Source of the DNA: Arthrobacter sp. MSA 4-2
Lineage (GTDB): Bacteria > Actinomycetota > Actinomycetes > Actinomycetales > Micrococcaceae
Direction of reading: 5' to 3'
Length of the DNA: 64,000 bases
Assembly: GCF_016405885.1 (NCBI RefSeq)
Contig: NZ_JAEKGC010000010.1
Coordinates: forward strand, 62,001 to 126,000
Positions 61,128 to 64,000 of this stretch are shown here, piece by piece (the stretch's first letter is position 1; every line of letters begins with the position of its first letter). The position numbers and the translations under genes are program-made. The notes beneath the pieces were generated by a model. It was not told where the DNA came from, did no database searches, and was given only the letters and a program-made list of their open reading frames with translations.

Positions 61128-61213
61128 GCGCGAGTGGCGGAACGGCAGACGCGCTGGCTTCAGGTGCCAGTATCCGAAAGGGTGTGGGGGTTCAAATCCC
61201 CCCTCGCGCACCA
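61128..61213 (+). tRNA. tRNA-Leu (CAG)
   Basis: 86 nt including an encoded CCA. GCGCGAG pairs with CTCGCGC; the anticodon arm CTGGCTTCAGGTGCCAG has CAG; a long variable arm (TATCCGAAAGGGTG) and T-arm GGGGGTTCAAATCCCCC mark a class II tRNA. Confidence 0.97.
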
Positions 61214-61218
61214 GACAA

Positions 61219-61250
61219 AACACCCCGGCCCGGCGGCCGGGGTGTTTTTT
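61219..61250 (+). terminator. terminator after tRNA-Leu
   Basis: AACACCCCGGCC and GGCCGGGGTGTT stem with CGGC loop, then a T-rich run. Strong intrinsic terminator, which also faces the dnaE2 3' end. Confidence 0.93.
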
Positions 61251-61317
61251 GTTTTTCAGTGCCTTCTCATGCCAGGTGCCTTCTGTTGTCTGGCATCCGA
61301 GGCCGGGCCCGCGGTGG

Positions 61318-64000
61318 TCAGCGGAAGTCCCGGGAGCGCGTGGTCGCCTTGAGCTGGAGCACCTCGATGCGGTCCGCCACCAGGTTCACGACCCCTTCGG
61401 CCGAGCGTTCGAGTATGCCGCGGACAATCACACTGCTGGCTTCCCGGGCCACCCGGCGGTAGCGCTGCCACACGCCCACGGAGCAGATCACATTGACCAG
61501 GCCGGTCTCGTCCTCAAGGTTCATGAAGGTGATCCCGCTGGCGGTTGCCGGGCGCTGCCGGTGGGTCACCACCCCTCCTGCCTCAACCCGCCGCCCCGGT
61601 TTGGCCACCTGCAGTTCGGCCGCGCTGAGGGCTCCCCGGCGCTTCAGCCTCGCCCGCACATGCCGCACCGGATGGTCATCGGGGGTGATCCCGGTGGCCC
61701 ACAGATCCGAGCCCACGGTGTCGATCCCCGACAGTTCAGGAAGCAACGGGGGCTGGATGTAGACGGCCGTTCCCTTGATCTGCCCCTCCCGTTCGGTGGC
61801 GGCCGGGCCGGCGTTCCACAGCGCCTCCCGCCGGGACAGGCCCATTGAGTCGAACGCCCCTGCGGCGGCGAGCAGTTCGAGCTGCGCGGCAGTGAGTTCG
61901 GTGCGCCGGACGAGGTCGCCCATGTCCTCGAAGGGTCCAGAATGAGTGCGCTCGTCCACGATCCTCCGGGCGACCTTCGCGCCGATGGACTGGACGCTGT
62001 CCAGGCCGAGGCGCACGGCGTAGTTGCCGTCGCGCCGGTGCCGGGTCGAATCGAACGGGACGCTGCGGTCGAACGGTTCAACCGGCGGCTGCTGGTCCTC
62101 GACGCAGCAGTGGGCTCCGGTGGTGCGGCCCCGGCGTTCCGGCCCGGGGGTGAAGCCGGGAAGGGGTTCAAGGCCGGCGTAAACCCCGGAGGAGAGGATA
62201 TCCGGGCGCAGCACCTGGACCCCGTGGCGGCGGGCATCGGCGACAAGGGTCTGCGGCGAGTAGAAGCCCATGGGCTGGGCCCGCAGCAGCGAGGCAAGGA
62301 AGGCCCCCGGGTAGTGGAGCCTCAGCCAGGCGCTGACGTAGACCAGCAGCGCGAAGCTGATGGAGTGGCTTTCCGCGAAGCCGAAGTTCGCGAACGCCTG
62401 GATCTTGTTGTAGATGGCATCCGCCGTGTCCGGCGGGATCCCCTTCGCGGCCATGCCCTCGTACAGCCGGGTCTTCAGCGATTCGATCCGTTCCTCACCG
62501 CGTTTGGACCCCATGGCACGGCGCAGCAGGTCGGCGTCGGCCCCCGAACAGCCCCCAACCACCATGGCCATCTGCATCAGCTGTTCCTGGAACAGCGGCA
62601 CACCGAGGGTCCGCTCCAGGACGGGTTCGAGGTCCGGATGGAGGTAGCGGACCTCCTCCTCGCCCATTTTGCGCTTGATATAGGGGTGGACGGCCCCGCC
62701 CTGGATGGGCCCGGGCCGCACCAGGGCCACCTCGATGACCAGATCATAGAACTGGCGGGGCTGCAGCCGGGGAAGCATCCCCATCTGGGCCCTGCTCTCC
62801 ACCTGGAAGACCCCCACCGAATCGGCGAAGCACAGCATGTCGTAGACGCCCTGTTCCTCCTTGGGGATGGTGGCCAGCTCCCATTTCTCGCCGAAGTGCT
62901 CCTCCACCAGATCGAAGTTGTACTGGATGGCGGCGAGGATTCCGAGGCCGAGCAGGTCGAACTTCACCAGCCCCATCCACGCGCAGTCGTCCTTGTCCCA
63001 CTGCAGGACGGTGCGCCCCTCCATCCTTCCATGCTCAATGGGGCATACTTCCCCCACGGGCCGGTCCGTGAGCACCATGCCGCCCGAATGGATGCCCAGA
63101 TGCCGCGGAAAGGTCAGGATGCTCCGGGCGAGCTCAACCACCGGTTCGGGGATGTCGTGGTCGGTGCTGGAGACAAGGCCTCCCCACCGCTCCACCTGCT
63201 TGGACCAGGCATCCTGCTGTCCCGGGCTGTGCCCCAGTGCCTTGGCCATGTCCCGCACCGCGAACTTGGGACGGTAGGTGATGACATTGGCCACCTGGGC
63301 GGCATTGAACCGCCCGTACTTGCGGTAGACGTACTGGATGACCTCCTCGCGCCGGTCCGAATCGAAGTCGACGTCGATGTCGGGCTCCTCATCGCGCATG
63401 CTGGAGAGGAAACGCTCGAAGGGCAGCTGGTACTTGATCGAATCCACGGCCGTGATCTCCAGCAGGTAGCACACGGCCGAATTGGCCGCCGATCCCCGCC
63501 CCTGGCACAGGATGCCCTGGCTTCGTGCGAACTGCACCAGGTCGTGGACGATGAGGAAGTAGCCCGGGAAGTTCTTGCTCTCGATGACATCGAGCTCCCG
63601 CTGGATCCGGTCCCGGACCTCCTCCCGGCCGGGATAGAGCCGGTCCGCCCCCTCCCACACAAGCCGGCGCAGGTAGCTCATCTGCGTGTGGCCCTCCGGC
63701 AGGTCGAGGTTCGGCAGGCCGGGCCTCACGCTGCGCAGCCGGAACGCCAGGTCCGCCGCAAGGTCGACGGTTCGCTCCACGGCGCCCGGGTACGCCCGAA
63801 ACCGCGCCGCCATTTCGGCGCCGCTGCGCAGGTGCGCGGTGCCCGCCGCCGGAAGCCAGCCGTCCATCTGGTCGAGGCTCCGGCGCGCCCGCACCGCCGC
63901 CAGTGCCGTGGCGGTCCGGTACCGGCCCGGGTCGGCATAGTGAACATTGTTGGTGGCCACCAGCGGCAGGTCCACCCGGGCGGCCAGGGCGGCCAGGGCG
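61318..64000 (-). CDS. dnaE2: error-prone DNA polymerase III alpha subunit DnaE2, C-terminal part
   Basis: The frame runs off the right edge of the window, so the N-terminal part is missing; 894 codons are visible. PHP-region end (LPLVATNNVHYADPGR), the polymerase core with DEEPDIDVDFDSDRREEVIQYVYRKYG (catalytic Asp residues), VLQWDKDDCAWMGLVKFDLLGLG, FPRHLGIHSGGMVLT and a C-terminal OB-fold (TASGITFMNLEDETGLVNVICS) are seen; ends VLQLKATTRSRDFR. The ILAAIQYNFDLVEE-type spacing is DnaE2-like. It acts in damage-induced translesion synthesis with ImuA/ImuB. Confidence 0.9.
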   Translation of the reverse strand, partial: ALAALAARVDLPLVATNNVHYADPGRYRTATALAAVRARRSLDQMDGWLPAAGTAHLRSGAEMAARFRAYPGAVERTVDLAADLAFRLRSVRPGLPNLDLPEGHTQMSYLRRLVWEGADRLYPGREEVRDRIQRELDVIESKNFPGYFLIVHDLVQFARSQGILCQGRGSAANSAVCYLLEITAVDSIKYQLPFERFLSSMRDEEPDIDVDFDSDRREEVIQYVYRKYGRFNAAQVANVITYRPKFAVRDMAKALGHSPGQQDAWSKQVERWGGLVSSTDHDIPEPVVELARSILTFPRHLGIHSGGMVLTDRPVGEVCPIEHGRMEGRTVLQWDKDDCAWMGLVKFDLLGLGILAAIQYNFDLVEEHFGEKWELATIPKEEQGVYDMLCFADSVGVFQVESRAQMGMLPRLQPRQFYDLVIEVALVRPGPIQGGAVHPYIKRKMGEEEVRYLHPDLEPVLERTLGVPLFQEQLMQMAMVVGGCSGADADLLRRAMGSKRGEERIESLKTRLYEGMAAKGIPPDTADAIYNKIQAFANFGFAESHSISFALLVYVSAWLRLHYPGAFLASLLRAQPMGFYSPQTLVADARRHGVQVLRPDILSSGVYAGLEPLPGFTPGPERRGRTTGAHCCVEDQQPPVEPFDRSVPFDSTRHRRDGNYAVRLGLDSVQSIGAKVARRIVDERTHSGPFEDMGDLVRRTELTAAQLELLAAAGAFDSMGLSRREALWNAGPAATEREGQIKGTAVYIQPPLLPELSGIDTVGSDLWATGITPDDHPVRHVRARLKRRGALSAAELQVAKPGRRVEAGGVVTHRQRPATASGITFMNLEDETGLVNVICSVGVWQRYRRVAREASSVIVRGILERSAEGVVNLVADRIEVLQLKATTRSRDFR

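Overview
The window is a high-GC actinobacterial chromosome segment centred on the replication origin. Gene order matches the conserved actinobacterial origin neighbourhood almost gene for gene: cca, NUDIX, murJ, trxB, trxA, parB, parA, rsmG, jag, yidC, yidD, rnpA, rpmH, dnaA, dnaN, gnd, recF, dciA, gyrB, gyrA, DUF3566, tRNA-Ile, tRNA-Ala, cyclophilin, rhomboid, crgA, pabA/trpG, pknB, pknA, pbpA, rodA, pstP, fhaB, fhaA, tRNA-Leu. Mycothiol genes (ino1, mshA), a DLW-39 peptide, CrgA, a FemAB-type peptide-bridge ligase and protein texture suggest a Micrococcaceae (Arthrobacter-like) organism; this is inference, without any database search.

Layout. 1-1.07 kb: an alpha/beta hydrolase (cut by the window edge) and a MarR regulator. 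1.1-6.8 kb: a leftward glycine operon, gcvP-gcvT-sdaA, under a tandem glycine riboswitch, with no gcvH between its genes. 7-10 kb: a DUF1810 protein, a carotenoid-desaturase-like flavoprotein and a FemAB ligase. 10.3-16 kb: inositol-1-phosphate synthase, and a leftward set mshA - phosphatase-like gene - fhs preceded by a small ORF and a 22-codon ORF with an attenuator-like hairpin pair. 16.1-20.7 kb: histidine phosphatase, CCA-adding enzyme, NUDIX hydrolase, MurJ. 20.8-23.9 kb: a membrane pseudokinase-like protein and the thioredoxin system behind a SigR-type promoter.

23.9-26.7 kb: an unusual 2.85-kb stretch with no convincing gene but nine parS-like palindromes, lying between the convergent 3' ends of trxA and parB; two more parS sites lie inside parB and parA. 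26.7-32.8 kb: the leftward chromosome segregation, membrane insertion and RNase P cluster. 32.8-35.2 kb: dnaA and oriC with DnaA boxes on both sides of dnaA. 35.2-44.7 kb: the rightward replication cluster (dnaN, gnd, recF, dciA, gyrB, gyrA, DUF3566). 44.7-50.4 kb: tRNAs, DLW-39, an EamA transporter, a Thr-rich membrane protein, cyclophilin, rhomboid protease, SDR and CrgA, plus a second cluster of perfect DnaA boxes at 48.77-48.90 kb between convergent genes. 50.6-61.3 kb: pabA/trpG and the leftward serine/threonine kinase-cell-wall operon. 61.3-64 kb: the C-terminal part of DnaE2, cut by the window edge.

Together the genes link replication initiation and segregation (DnaA, oriC, ParAB-parS, gyrase, DciA) with phospho-regulated wall growth (PknA/B, PstP, FhaA/B, PbpA, RodA, CrgA, MurJ, pseudokinase) and thiol redox (mycothiol, thioredoxin). 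The most novel signals are the parS-packed gene-free region, the distal DnaA-box cluster and the leader-peptide/attenuator element upstream of mshA.
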